Assembly: GCA_946965045.2 (NCBI GenBank)
Contig: OX337239.1
Coordinates: forward strand, 3,241,233-3,305,232
From: Epithemia pelagica
Taxonomy: Eukaryota; Bacillariophyta; Bacillariophyceae; Surirellales; Surirellaceae
Direction of reading: 5' to 3'
DNA length: 64,000 bases
Shown here in pieces: positions 9,208 through 18,660 of the stretch (position 1 is the first letter of the stretch; each line of letters begins with the position of its first letter). The notes under the pieces were generated by a model. The model had not been told where the DNA came from. It searched no databases and saw only the letters and a program-made list of their open reading frames with translations. The position numbers were made by a program, and so were the translations under genes.

Positions 9208-10359
9208 ATGCCCATGACATTGAAAGAACAAGCATGGCAGTCGGGCCTTGTCTTATCGGACGACACAGCAGAATGGAATGAAAACGATTGGCCTCCTCTC
9301 GAGGGTGGATGGCGTTGGTTTCATACATCGGTCGTACTGAATCATCCCGATAACAACCAAGAACAAACCGTCGTCGTGTTGGGTGGATATCGACCACGTC
9401 AAGGCGAGCTCGATTCCATTCATGTATTAAACTTGGCAGAATCAAACAAGCAGTGGCGAGAAGGGCCGTCCATGGACAAGAAACGTGGGCATCATGCCGC
9501 TGTTGTGTGCAATGGCGGCGTCTACGTGATGGGAGGATACTCTGAAGGTTCATGTTTGAATTGTATCGAACGAATTGATGCCAATTATTTGCTGCATTCA
9601 TCCTTCACAACCAGCAGCACACACGAGATCCAATGGACGACATTGACATGTCGCTTATCAACGCAACGAAGAGGATGTTGTGCGGTTGCGGTGCACAGCC
9701 GGTATATCGTTTTAATGGGTGGCTACAACGGTGGCTACAACGATGGTTATTTGTCGTCGGTGGACATTCTTGATACCAGGAATCACATTATCACTGCTGG
9801 ACCGTCCATGACTGTTCCACGACAATATTGTGCCAGTGCGGTTATTGGTCATCGCATCTTTGTCGTTGGAGGTTGGAACGAGCGTGGCAATCTTGACGCG
9901 GTGGAGTATTTGGACTATACAACACCCTGTGACAGTGATGAGACAAAAAAGGAAACTGGTTCGACTTTCATATCTTCCTCGTCCACTTGGATCACTCATT
10001 CGGCGTTGAGGCTTTCCAATGCACGAGGTTCCTGTGCAATGGTTGCCGTGGGATCTTGTCTCGTCGTGGCAGGAGGACAAAACATTCGAACCGTGGAAAT
10101 CTTGGATACGAACCGCAACCACGTGTGGAATCTCCCACCATTCGGAAATCACCATCATGGCTGCTCTATGGTGACTGTTGCCAATCAACTTGCCGTGATT
10201 GGTGGACGTCGGAATCCTTCATGTGCAACATTACCACTAATGGATCGGAATTCGTGGTGTTTTCGCCGTCTCTGTGAACAGCAACTTAGCGGGTGGCATC
10301 TTTTTCGGGAAGGAATGGACATTTCGTCCTTCTCCACCTCGAGATCAAAATCTGAATGA
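9208..10359 (+). CDS. Kelch-repeat protein K3
   Basis: Encodes 383 residues starting MPMTLKEQAW; the second Met (9214) is an alternative start. Six Kelch doublets are present (VVVLGGY, VYVMGGY, VLMGGY, FVVGGW, VVAGGQ, AVIGGR). Blade 3 has a duplicated GGYN unit (GGYNGGYNDGY), a small internal expansion. The conserved WCFRRLCEQQ segment is intact, but the tail after it is short and Ser-rich (FSTSRSKSE), without the KRARP-like basic run of K2, K4 or K7. Predicted six-bladed propeller, partner unknown. Confidence 0.83.
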   Translation: MPMTLKEQAWQSGLVLSDDTAEWNENDWPPLEGGWRWFHTSVVLNHPDNNQEQTVVVLGGYRPRQGELDSIHVLNLAESNKQWREGPSMDKKRGHHAAVVCNGGVYVMGGYSEGSCLNCIERIDANYLLHSSFTTSSTHEIQWTTLTCRLSTQRRGCCAVAVHSRYIVLMGGYNGGYNDGYLSSVDILDTRNHIITAGPSMTVPRQYCASAVIGHRIFVVGGWNERGNLDAVEYLDYTTPCDSDETKKETGSTFISSSSTWITHSALRLSNARGSCAMVAVGSCLVVAGGQNIRTVEILDTNRNHVWNLPPFGNHHHGCSMVTVANQLAVIGGRRNPSCATLPLMDRNSWCFRRLCEQQLSGWHLFREGMDISSFSTSRSKSE

Positions 10360-10780
10360 ACAATGACCAGTATGTACTAAAAGGCAAGGATGAAACTTGA
10401 AATGGGCAACATATTGCACTGATGTCCTGCAAAAGGGGATACATTATATAGTGTAATCTTTTTGTTCTGAAACTATTGCTCTAGTGTTTGCATGGCATTG
10501 CAAACTATTGAGATATTCATGTACCATCGGTGTAGTAGAAATGAGATTGTGTGACACAGCGTACGGCAGGGAACGTGATTTCTCGAAACGACGAAAGCCA
10601 TGGATTATCGAGAGCTTTGCTTTGTGTTGAGTGTTTCTGTCGTCGTGGCCCTTGTTTTGCCAGCCCCTAGGGATTATGCACATGAAGCGGTCGCTTCTTT
10701 TGGCTGGACTCCAAACTTCGATAAGAGTCACAAACTTATCACTCTGACTGTAAGAATAAAATTTGTTCTATTCTCTGACG
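10360..10780. other. D4 downstream block of K3
   Basis: The beginning resembles the DNA after K7 (ACTTGAAATGGGCAAC versus ACTTGAAGTGGGCATC). No gene is supported. Confidence 0.4.
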
Positions 10781-12060
10781 GAGCGACGATTATCCCCGTA
10801 TTTGCCTGGACTGTAAAAGGACGTTGGGATTTGCCATGTGTCCGACTATAAAGTCAAGAGCAATCACAGGACAATCTTCGCACACCCCTTCAATCACGGT
10901 ATGGGGATCGAAACGACCCACCCTCTCCACTTCATGTTCCTGAAATTCTTGTTTCAAATCTTTTGGAATCAATCCCAAGTACCAATAGTGACCTTCGCAA
11001 ACTTGAGCAATCGAACCCGATACTGACTACTTGGCATTTGGTGAAGGTTCTTGGATATTACGTGTCTACCAAGGATTGCACATGCCAGCAATAATGGAAA
11101 AACGGAGACGATGCACGACGACGTTCCACAGAGATGCCTTGCACTGGTACCGACGGGAGGACAAACATTTGTTGTCTAACCATCCAAGTGACATTTCAAG
11201 CAGTCGATGATGACTCATCGTCAATCATTGGATTGAAGACGATTCGACAGAGGACGAGCCATGGGCAAAGATGCGGACAACATTGAGAAAAGAGAGATTT
11301 GTCGTTTCCCAATGAGAGAATGAGTCGAGGCCTCGTCTGCGGCCTGCTTGGCCATCGTCAACATCCGTTGTTGCAGTTGAAGCAAGGTAAGGTTGGTACA
11401 GCATGTCGATCGGCCGGTATACACCAACTCGCCATTCCGACAAGAAAGGTTCCATCGCTTCGCGAAGCAACCGATGCAGCACGGATTATATGGCGTAACC
11501 GATGAGACAACAATTGTATGGCTTGTCTATGACTCGTGAGAAACGTCTTGCACTGGTCCGCCAGGTTACGAGCCCAAATTGAGGTGCCCATCCATATTGC
11601 CAGTGCCACGGCTCAAGAATTCAGAACGGCAATGGCACGGAGCAGCCACCATCCACCATAGGCCATAGGGTATCATTGGCAAGAGTGACTCCCCATCGAG
11701 AGTTTTCGCATCTTTTGGCGGATCTTTGCTCTCAGTAGATTGGAGAGATTCGCATTCGAACTTGCCGGTCCATGCAAACTCTCATGCTCCACCACCATTC
11801 GTCCTTTCATGTTGGGACTGATCCTGGGCCTCGCCATTCAATTGTCACGGATTGAAGGAGGCCACTTCATGGTTGTTGTCCTCAATCATCGCTTCTTGAA
11901 GAGACATGTTGGTAAAATTGATTGATAAGGTCAAGTCGTCGTCGTCCTCATCATCGCCGTCATCATCGTCGATAATAGTCCCCAGCGGCAACGGGGGTGA
12001 GGAGTGGGGTCGCATGTGTGTCGTGCTTTTGATGTTCACACTTCAGACTACTCATTCACT
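10781..12060 (-). pseudogene. Decayed minus-strand gene with Tudor-like end, copy A
   Basis: Reading leftward from ~12040, broken frames give MIEDNNHEVASFNP, then HAVPTL, LLQLQQRMLTMAKQAADEAS, SLIGKRQISLF, then FDPHTVIE and finally IVGHMANPNV. The same order occurs in copies B (44791-46600) and C (49380-50645). In copy B the end of the gene reads NVEFEDGEIWNKIELGDLR, the usual pattern of a Tudor or agenet-type domain. Copy A has several frame changes and a degenerate C-terminus. The gene converges on the Kelch gene to its left. Its original function is unknown; Tudor domains usually bind methylated residues. Confidence 0.5.
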
Positions 12061-12123
12061 AATCCTCATGACTCACCCCCGCGGTGGGTTTTTGTACATC
12101 CAAAAAGCCTGTACTTACAATCC

Positions 12124-12126
12124 TTA
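12124..12126. repeat. Harbinger target duplication TTA, left
   Basis: TTA directly before the left inverted repeat, matched by TTA at 15279-15281. Confidence 0.85.
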
Positions 12127-12141
12127 GGCTATCTCCACCCG
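12127..12141 (+). repeat. Harbinger left terminal inverted repeat
   Basis: GGCTATCTCCACCCG, exact reverse complement of 15264-15278. Confidence 0.92.
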
Positions 12142-12374
12142 AGCGCCGCTATGCTGACGTATTCGAGCTTTCTGATTGGCCTCGCTATCCGGATAGCGGG
12201 TTAGCGGAGCCAAGAGGAAATGAACTCCACGATCTCCGTTATACAATAGTGCCGCTATTGATAAGGCATTTGCAAATTCACATATGCCCTATCTTGTTTC
12301 GGTTAAAGAATGAGAGGGGAGAGGAGTCATCAAACAATAGTCAGCAAGAACAGACCAAAGTTTGCTCAAAAAAG

Positions 12375-13709
12375 ATGGAGGACTCGTTGGATGAACTGTT
12401 GGAGCTGCTCCAACAGGAGGCAGATGTTGACATTGGTGTAGCTTCTACAGTTGCATCTGACCTCCTGGAACAACATACTAGCACCCAACATGGTGGTTCG
12501 CCTAAAGGAAAGGCACCAAACAAGAGTCGTGACTTTGACGAAGCGTACAAGCGATTGGTGCGCAATTACTTTGATGGAGAAAACTCCATCTACGACGAGG
12601 CAGACTTTGAGCGTCGGTTCCGATTACCCCGCGCAGTTTTCAATCAGATATACAACCAACTTTATGGTAGTGGTTGCTTCACGCAACATTACATGCTTGA
12701 TGGACGTCCTGGGATCAACCCACTTGTGCGTCTTGTGGCTTGCTTTCGGAAGATTGCTTATGGAGATGCTGATGACAGGGAAGATGAAAATCTTTGCTTG
12801 TCTGAGTCGGTCTTACATGAATCCTTTGAGCAATTCTTATCCCTTATCAAACAACATTTTGCCAAAGACTATTTAAATCGCCAACCTTCGTCTTCGGAAA
12901 AGGAGCACGCGTTGAAGAAAAATGCTGCTCGTAACTTCCCAGGTTGCTTTGCGTCATGGGATTGCAAGCATTTCAATTGGGAAAACTGTCCTAAAGCTTG
13001 GGAAGGGCAAGTCCGTGGAAAGGAGGGTGTCACCACTCTTGTATTGGAAGCAATTTGTGATCCTGACTTGTACATTTGGTTTTTCTTTTTTGGGCAACCA
13101 GGGACTTTGAACGACATAAACATTCTGGATAAGAGTTCCATAGTTGGCGCAATGGTGAATGGCTCCTTTGATTTTTCATGTCCCGCTCCATACAAGATAG
13201 GACCAAATTGGAGAGACTACATGTACTTCTTGGTGGATGGTATCTATCCAGACTGGTCCATTTTCATTGATTCCTGTCAGGGCTCTGATGAAGAAAAGCT
13301 CAAGTATTTTTCATCATGTCAAGAAGCCGTCCGTAAAGACATTGAACGCTGTTTTGGTGTTCTGGTTAAGAGGTTCCATATTCTCAAGCGACCTCTGCGG
13401 TTCTGGACCCGATCAAAAATTGGAGATGTGTTGGATTGTTGTATTATCCTACACAACATGTGTGTCGAGCATGGACGTGGCACGGATCCGATGGATGTCG
13501 ATAGCGAAAACATGGCGTTCAATGCCGAGACAGATGAAGTCGTGTCGTTGTTTGGTGCACCAGCCGAGGAAGTTGGTGCTGTCGGAGGAAGTGGAATTCA
13601 AGCCATTCTCCAGCATGCTCATTTGCAGGAGAATATCCAGGACTCGCAACAAAAAATATCCCTAAAAGGCGACCTGATTGAACATGCATGGTCTAAACGT
13701 AACGGGTAG
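12375..13709 (+). CDS. PIF/Harbinger DDE transposase
   Basis: Encodes 444 residues. It cuts and pastes the element through a DDE nuclease domain. Candidate catalytic residues are D196 (in SWDCKHFNWENCP), D247 (in GTLNDINILDKS) and E324 (in KDIERCFGVL), all in the contexts typical of the plant-transposon-protein family; YFLVDGIYPDW and CCIILHNM are further hallmarks. The frame is open back to 12084, but that stretch includes the terminal DNA of the element; I choose the ATG giving MEDSLDELLELLQ, an acidic, helical start. It converges on the Myb-like gene with 8 bp between the stop codons. Members of this superfamily need that second protein for nuclear entry and DNA binding. No break is seen. 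Confidence 0.92.
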   Translation: MEDSLDELLELLQQEADVDIGVASTVASDLLEQHTSTQHGGSPKGKAPNKSRDFDEAYKRLVRNYFDGENSIYDEADFERRFRLPRAVFNQIYNQLYGSGCFTQHYMLDGRPGINPLVRLVACFRKIAYGDADDREDENLCLSESVLHESFEQFLSLIKQHFAKDYLNRQPSSSEKEHALKKNAARNFPGCFASWDCKHFNWENCPKAWEGQVRGKEGVTTLVLEAICDPDLYIWFFFFGQPGTLNDINILDKSSIVGAMVNGSFDFSCPAPYKIGPNWRDYMYFLVDGIYPDWSIFIDSCQGSDEEKLKYFSSCQEAVRKDIERCFGVLVKRFHILKRPLRFWTRSKIGDVLDCCIILHNMCVEHGRGTDPMDVDSENMAFNAETDEVVSLFGAPAEEVGAVGGSGIQAILQHAHLQENIQDSQQKISLKGDLIEHAWSKRNG

Positions 13710-13717
13710 GTTAATCA

Positions 13718-14677
13718 CTAAATACTAGTTGCAAGCTGGTTGAGTGCAACCGCCACTTCAGATTCATCGCCGTCCATAATTTCTGTAGAGTTAGTGCTTT
13801 CTTCTGGGTCATTTTCATTGTCACCTTCGTTTGTACCAGGTTCATTTTCTTTTTCACCTTCACCAGCGCTAGACAGGTTTTGTCCATATTTACGCAAGGT
13901 TTCTTCAAGAAGCTGTTGCTTGAGTTGGTAAACTTGGTCCTTGTGAGTCTCACCACACAATGAGATAACGCTCTTCAGCTGTGCCAGACGCCCAATGCTC
14001 TCTAACTGTTTATTACGGTGCTCGATAGCAAGGCGGAGTCTCTTTGCTTCTTCAAGCCGTTCTCGTGTCTCATCAGTCTTTTTGTTCTTGAGCATTTTTG
14101 ATTTTGCCATGTCTCGACCACCAGGACGACTCTTGCTGTTGGGCTTAGGAGTAGATGCCACTTGTTCCGCGTCTGCTGAGGAATCAAAAACGGAGTCCGT
14201 CACGTCGTCATCCTCTCCAGAGTTGGACGAAGAGGACTCGGCAACAGCAAATTTAGGGATATCTTTTAATTCGATCCATGCCAGATAGTTGGGCCACTGG
14301 CATGCATCAAAGCTCTTGAAAAGGTAGGAAGGAAGCGAACTTTTTTTGAGGTGAATCGCCACTGCCATGTTTATTTTCTGTTGCTTGTCCACACCACTTA
14401 GATTTGCTCCTTCGACCAACCGCAACACACTGTTGAACTTCTGGATGTCTGCGAAAACTCTATCACGCAAATGTCCAAAAATGGACGCGGTGGAGCGATA
14501 GTGGTAGCATTGTTTGTCGCAACCATGTGGGGCAAGTGCTGCAATGTTTACTTTTACCTTTTCACGGAATATATCAGCTTTCTGGTCAGCACCAGAAATA
14601 GGGTCGGCAGAGGCCCTCTTCCACGCAAGTGCAGCAATGCGCTTTTCTTCAGGTGACCACACAGACCCACGACCCAT
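13718..14677 (-). CDS. Myb/SANT-like partner protein of the Harbinger element
   Basis: Encodes 319 residues. The N-terminus MGRGSVWSPEEKRIAALAW resembles a Myb/SANT or trihelix-type DNA-binding start, the usual second protein of PIF/Harbinger transposons, which binds the element ends and assists the transposase. The middle is Ser/Asp-rich, followed by a charged helical part (RERLEEAKRLRLAIEHRNKQ) likely to form a coiled coil and an acidic Glu/Asn-rich C-terminus. Its start codon lies just inside the 141-bp tandem repeat, which may act as its promoter region. The convergent layout with the transposase supports the assignment. Confidence 0.8.
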   Translation of the reverse strand: MGRGSVWSPEEKRIAALAWKRASADPISGADQKADIFREKVKVNIAALAPHGCDKQCYHYRSTASIFGHLRDRVFADIQKFNSVLRLVEGANLSGVDKQQKINMAVAIHLKKSSLPSYLFKSFDACQWPNYLAWIELKDIPKFAVAESSSSNSGEDDDVTDSVFDSSADAEQVASTPKPNSKSRPGGRDMAKSKMLKNKKTDETRERLEEAKRLRLAIEHRNKQLESIGRLAQLKSVISLCGETHKDQVYQLKQQLLEETLRKYGQNLSSAGEGEKENEPGTNEGDNENDPEESTNSTEIMDGDESEVAVALNQLATSI

Positions 14678-15082
14678 GTTTTCTGTTTGATTGTTTTATG
14701 AAGGAGGCATAGAAAACACAACCATGAAACCCAAGAGATGGCATGCGATCGCTACCATGCCATCTCTTCGGCGGGAGAGATTCAAAAACACAACAGAATA
14801 CACAAACCCACGACCGATGTTTTCTGTTTGATTGTTTTATGAAGGAGGCATAAAAAACACCAGCATGAAACCCAAGAGATGCCATGCGATCGCTACCATG
14901 CCACCTCTTCGGCGGGAGAGATTCAAAAACACAACAGAATACACAGACCCACGACCGATGTTTTCTGTTTGATTGTTTTATGAAGGAGGCATAAAAAACA
15001 CCAGCATGAAACCCAAGAGATGCCATGCCATCGCTACCATGCCACCTCTTCGGCGGGAGAGATTCAAAAACACTACAGAACC
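14658..15082. repeat. 141-bp tandem repeat, three copies
   Basis: CCCACGACC[C/G]ATGTTTTCTG recurs with a period of 141 bp (GACC at 14671, 14812 and 14953). Each unit contains GGCATGCGATCGCTACCATG-like sequence and ends near CACAACAGAATACACA. It lies wholly inside the Harbinger element upstream of the Myb-like gene. The minus strand is open through all copies only because 141 is a multiple of three. Confidence 0.88.
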
Positions 15083-15099
15083 AAATGAAGGGGACGCTG

Positions 15100-15263
15100 T
15101 TGGCATCATGCGTTGATTTATTTATGCCTACGGTTACCGCGATCCGCTATTTTTCCTGCTATTGGGGGCCCCAAATAGCGGCAAAAATAGCGGATAGGGG
15201 AGCTGTTTAGCGGTTAGAGGAGGTGGTGGAGTTCAATAGCGGTATTTGGACCATTAGCGGCCC
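15100..15263. repeat. Subterminal AGCGG repeats of the Harbinger element
   Basis: The word TAGCGG or its complement CCGCTA recurs between 15140 and 15260 and also at the left end (12149-12260). Such clustered subterminal words are the usual binding sites for transposase or its Myb partner; binding is inferred. Confidence 0.5.
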
Positions 15264-15278
15264 CGGGTGGAGATAGCC
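15264..15278 (-). repeat. Harbinger right terminal inverted repeat
   Basis: CGGGTGGAGATAGCC, followed by target duplication TTA (15279-15281). Confidence 0.92.
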
Positions 15279-15281
15279 TTA

Positions 15282-16880
15282 GGACAGTAAAAGCTATCAG
15301 AAACGCTAGAGGAATGTTTCGTGGCGTGGAGAACAACAGATCGACTGATATGACGACGAATCACCATGTGAATGTGGACGAGACGAACCTATTGTGTTGA
15401 TTCACTCCGCTCCTCGCATGGTCCTGCAAATCGCAACCCATCACCACCAACGCAACAGACTCCAGCATATAATATAGAATGTCGTTCCAACAGCAATGGC
15501 CGCCTGCAATAGAACCACACCACAAGTGCCACCATCCCACCAATTGCTCTCGTCAGGGACGCTTCTGACTGTCGAATCCAAGCAGGGTGAATCAAGAAAC
15601 TCCCTTTGTTATGAAATGTATCCATTACAGGCCAACCACACACTCCCAGTGGCGCAACAATACTCATGTCTCGATCATCCATGTCCAGTGCACTGTCGTC
15701 GTTATTTGCCACCAACAAGGTGCTGACACTGTCATCGACGGACCCACCGCGAGCTTCTCTGCCCACCACTTCGTACCGGTTGAAACGCAACAAAGCTGTG
15801 GAGCCTTTCTTGCTTGGCATTGTTGTGACGGATGCTGTCAATGTCAAACAGATCATGACGACAATGCACTCCATCACCCATGGCAAAAGGCAAGTGGCAA
15901 CAGGAGCCACAACCACAACGGAACCTTCATTGCTGTTTCAGGCATTTTCCTTTCATGCTTCAAGGCCAGCAACTTGATTGTTCTTTTTGACACCTTTCTT
16001 GTTATTCCAAAAGAGTACTACTCCAAAGGTTCGTGGTGGTCGTCACAAAGACGCCACTGGCTTCACAACGCCAAAATCGCCACTTTTGTGTGTGGGACCC
16101 ACCAATACAGTGTGTTTGTTTGGGAATGGCAACAAGCCATGGTTCCTTCCGGCAATGAGAGTATCGTGCCATTATTCTTCGAGTCGAGAGGATGATGGAG
16201 GAGCCACCTGCACTATCGGTATACTAATTCCCAAGGGCGTTTGGCAAAGCTCGGGCAAAAAGGAATGGCGGCAAGCACAACAATCATTGCAGTCATAGTC
16301 ATGGGAGTTACAGTCGATCATATTTTCTCGGCAACTGGAGAGAAATCTCAAGATCAGTGTCTTCCTTTTGCGACAGAAGAGCCTCGAAAGAGTCCGCTCA
16401 AGGCGCAGACGTGGCCTGTGCGAAATGGTCGAGTCATTGTTTGTTACTCTGAATCGACCAAGCGTAACAATCATGAGGGAGGGGTATCCTCTTTTGGTTT
16501 ACAGGCCGAGGAAAAGTGTTCTGTCATGATTGAAATTCTTGTCTCGTGTAATCCACTTCGCCATCCCTCTAGAAGACGTGTAGTTGTGGTTATCAAAAGG
16601 AAAGGCTCAAAAAGTAGAATTTGCAAAGAGATCCTGCAGTCATCAGCGTTCTTCTCTGGTTTGGCTACCGGCAGCAATAAGGCTGCCACACGCCACAACC
16701 AACCAGAGAGAGAGAGTCTCGTCGCACGAAAAACCTATGGATGCAACACAAGGAGACAGAGAAATAGAGAGGAGCTATGCATACCAGTGGTTCTGTGTCT
16801 TGCCATGAGGTTTATTTCGGTATCCAAAAACTTTTCCACGATACTCCCAAGAGGGATGCGTGGTCTTCTTCATTGTGTGG
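15282..16880 (-). pseudogene. U2 distal block upstream of K4 with minus-strand ORF remains
   Basis: Best-preserved copy of the U2 distal block. A minus-strand frame at 15389-15916 (175 codons) begins with a hydrophobic stretch (LLPWVMECIVVMICLTLTAS) that could span a membrane, followed by STALLRFNRYEVVGREARGG and DRDMSIVAPLGVCGWPVMD. Traces of the same sequence occur before K2, so it was probably a real gene that diverged from the Kelch gene. No family is recognised. The frames at 16241-17062 (+) and 16172-16474 (-) are not supported. Confidence 0.4.
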
Positions 16881-16885
16881 CTACG

Positions 16886-16905
16886 GTCACGATTTGTCTC
16901 GTGAC
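16886..16905. promoter_or_regulatory. U2 inverted repeat before K4
   Basis: GTCACGA, TTTGTC, TCGTGAC: perfect 7-bp inverted repeat with a 6-base spacer, 153 bp before the K4 ATG. Found at nearly the same distance before K8 and K9. Confidence 0.45.
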
Positions 16906-17058
16906 GAAAGCGACCCATCTTTGGTCTATCCATTTCGTGAAATCAGTCGTGCTTCCAGTCCGCACCCATCCGAATCACAGGAGCAAAGCAAAACCACTAA
17001 CCGCTTACAATACAGTGCCTCGGCCCTTACAAATTCTGCAGTCGAAACGTTTGCAACA

Positions 17059-18258
17059 ATGACCACAACACTGAAAGAACAAGCATGGCAGTCGAGCCTT
17101 GTCTTATCGGACGACAAAGCAGAATGGAATGAGAACGATTGGCCTTCTCTCGAGGGTGGATGGCGTGACGAACATGCTACGGTCGTACTTGATCACCCCG
17201 ATGAAGACGACAATAACAAGAACAACGGACAAACTGTAGTCGTGCTGGGCGGATATCAACAAGACCAAGGTACCATAGATTCCGTTCTGTTATTAAATCT
17301 GGCAGATCCAGTCAAGCAGTGGCGAGAAGGGCCATCCATGAACAAGGCACGTTATGGACATGCTGCTCTTGCGTGCAATGGAGGGGTCTACGTGATGGGA
17401 GGATACAATGGAGCATACTTGGCTTGTATGGAACGAATTGATGCCAATGATTTACTGCAATCATGGTTAACATCAAGCACAACACATGCGAGTAATTGGA
17501 CGAGATTAAGCTGTCGATTATCAACGGGACGAAAGGGATGTTGTGCTTTTGCGGTTCAAAACCGGTACATCGTTGTAATGGGTGGATGCAACGGTCATTA
17601 TTTGTCGTCGGTGGATATTATTGATACAAGGAACCACACTGTTACTGAGGGACCAAGCATGACTATTCCTCGATCATTTTGTGCCTGTGCGGTCATTGGC
17701 CACCGCATCTTTGTCGTTGGAGGCCGAAACGGTGACAACGAACTTGATTCGGTGGAGTATTTGGGCTTTGCAGAGGAAAGAAAAGACGACTCTTTGTCTA
17801 CAATCATTTCCTTCTCGTCCGCTTGGACCACTCACTCTGAATTGGTGCTTTCCAACCCTCGAGCTTATTGTGCAATGGTTGCCGTGGGATCTTGTCTGGT
17901 GGTGGTGGGAGGATGGGTCGATTCAACCGTGGAAGTCTTGGATACGAACCGTAACCGCGTGTGGAATCTCCCACCATTCGTGGTTTACCGCAGTAGTTGC
18001 AGTATGGTGACTGTTGCCAATCAAATTGCCGTGTTTGGTGGATCTCAGAACCCTACCTGTGCCACAGTTTTACTACTGGACAAGCATACTTGGTGTTTTC
18101 GTCGACTTTGTGAGCAGCAATCGAACGGGTGGTATCATTCTCTTGAAGGTATAGGTATCCGAGATGCTGATATCTCACCCTTCTTGACATTGGCATCAGC
18201 ACGTAAACGCGCAAGGTCCAATACTCAAAGTGGTGGTGAAGGGGCGGATGAAGCCTAG
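17059..18258 (+). CDS. Kelch-repeat protein K4
   Basis: Encodes 399 residues starting MTTTLKEQAW. Kelch doublets: VVVLGGY, VYVMGGY, VVMGGC, FVVGGR, VVVGGW and AVFGGS. The loop before blade 1 is lengthened by Asp/Asn codons (DEDDNNKNNGQ). From FVVGGR through blade 5 the protein is nearly identical to K1 (AEERKDDSL), while the C-terminus (GWYHSLEGIGIRDADI and tail RKRARSNTQSG) is nearly identical to K2. The open frame extends upstream to 16777, crossing the U2 inverted repeat; only the part from MTTTL is conserved in U1-type copies. Predicted propeller-type adaptor of unknown function. Confidence 0.84.
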   Translation: MTTTLKEQAWQSSLVLSDDKAEWNENDWPSLEGGWRDEHATVVLDHPDEDDNNKNNGQTVVVLGGYQQDQGTIDSVLLLNLADPVKQWREGPSMNKARYGHAALACNGGVYVMGGYNGAYLACMERIDANDLLQSWLTSSTTHASNWTRLSCRLSTGRKGCCAFAVQNRYIVVMGGCNGHYLSSVDIIDTRNHTVTEGPSMTIPRSFCACAVIGHRIFVVGGRNGDNELDSVEYLGFAEERKDDSLSTIISFSSAWTTHSELVLSNPRAYCAMVAVGSCLVVVGGWVDSTVEVLDTNRNRVWNLPPFVVYRSSCSMVTVANQIAVFGGSQNPTCATVLLLDKHTWCFRRLCEQQSNGWYHSLEGIGIRDADISPFLTLASARKRARSNTQSGGEGADEA

Positions 18259-18660
18259 CCGTTTATTTCTCGAGTGGTTGACTTTTTTTCTACATTCGAT
18301 TGCAATACTAGAACCTAGTAGGTAGTTACTCAAAAGTAGAAAGAACATGTTTCAAGATAGAAGGTGCTTGCTTGATGTCAAAGATGTGGAAAGAACGACC
18401 AATTTTTTTGTCTTTACAAGTGGTAGTGCCACCACCGTGCTTGTGCGGTCGTGAGACTAGAATCTGGGGCTTTGTGGTGGCATCATGGCACTTTGTAGGA
18501 CACAGAGTCACCGTCCATGGATCGGTAGGTATATGGCAGGGACACCGAAATCCGACAGTAGTGAATTCCAGAAAGGGAGAGTTTCGCATCGATGTCGTAG
18601 CCAAGGTCAATACGGTTTGTCGCCATTTTGTTTCCACTACGATTGAGCAGTGAAGAGTAC
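18259..18660. repeat. D2 downstream block, copy 2
   Basis: Closely similar to the DNA after K10 (56270-56650) and K2 (6117 on), including AAGTAGAAAGAACATGTT and GTGACCGGGC. No gene is supported. Confidence 0.6.

Larger units (their letters stand above)
12127..15278. mobile_element. PIF/Harbinger DNA transposon (3152 bp)
   Basis: Perfect 15-bp terminal inverted repeats GGCTATCTCCACCCG (12127-12141) and CGGGTGGAGATAGCC (15264-15278), extended by imperfect complementarity (GCCGCTA). The 3-bp direct repeat TTA flanks it (12124-12126, 15279-15281), the classical target duplication of this superfamily. The duplicated locus at ~50716-50740 reads ACAATCTTTAGGACAG without the element, which confirms the ends. 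It carries two convergent genes whose stops are 8 bp apart, AGCGG-rich subterminal repeats and a 141-bp tandem repeat. All parts look intact, so it may be recent or active. Confidence 0.9.

Noticed and set aside
14649-15026. Open minus-strand frame with three copies of one peptide
   Set aside because: It results from a 141-bp tandem repeat whose length is divisible by three; not a protein gene.
14658-15082. Possible CRISPR-like array
   Set aside because: The units are uniformly repeated DNA without repeat-spacer alternation, in a eukaryotic transposon.
16241-17062. A 273-codon + strand frame before K4
   Set aside because: It overlaps the K4 start and the U2 block; the parallel DNA before K2, K8 and K9 is not open in this frame.
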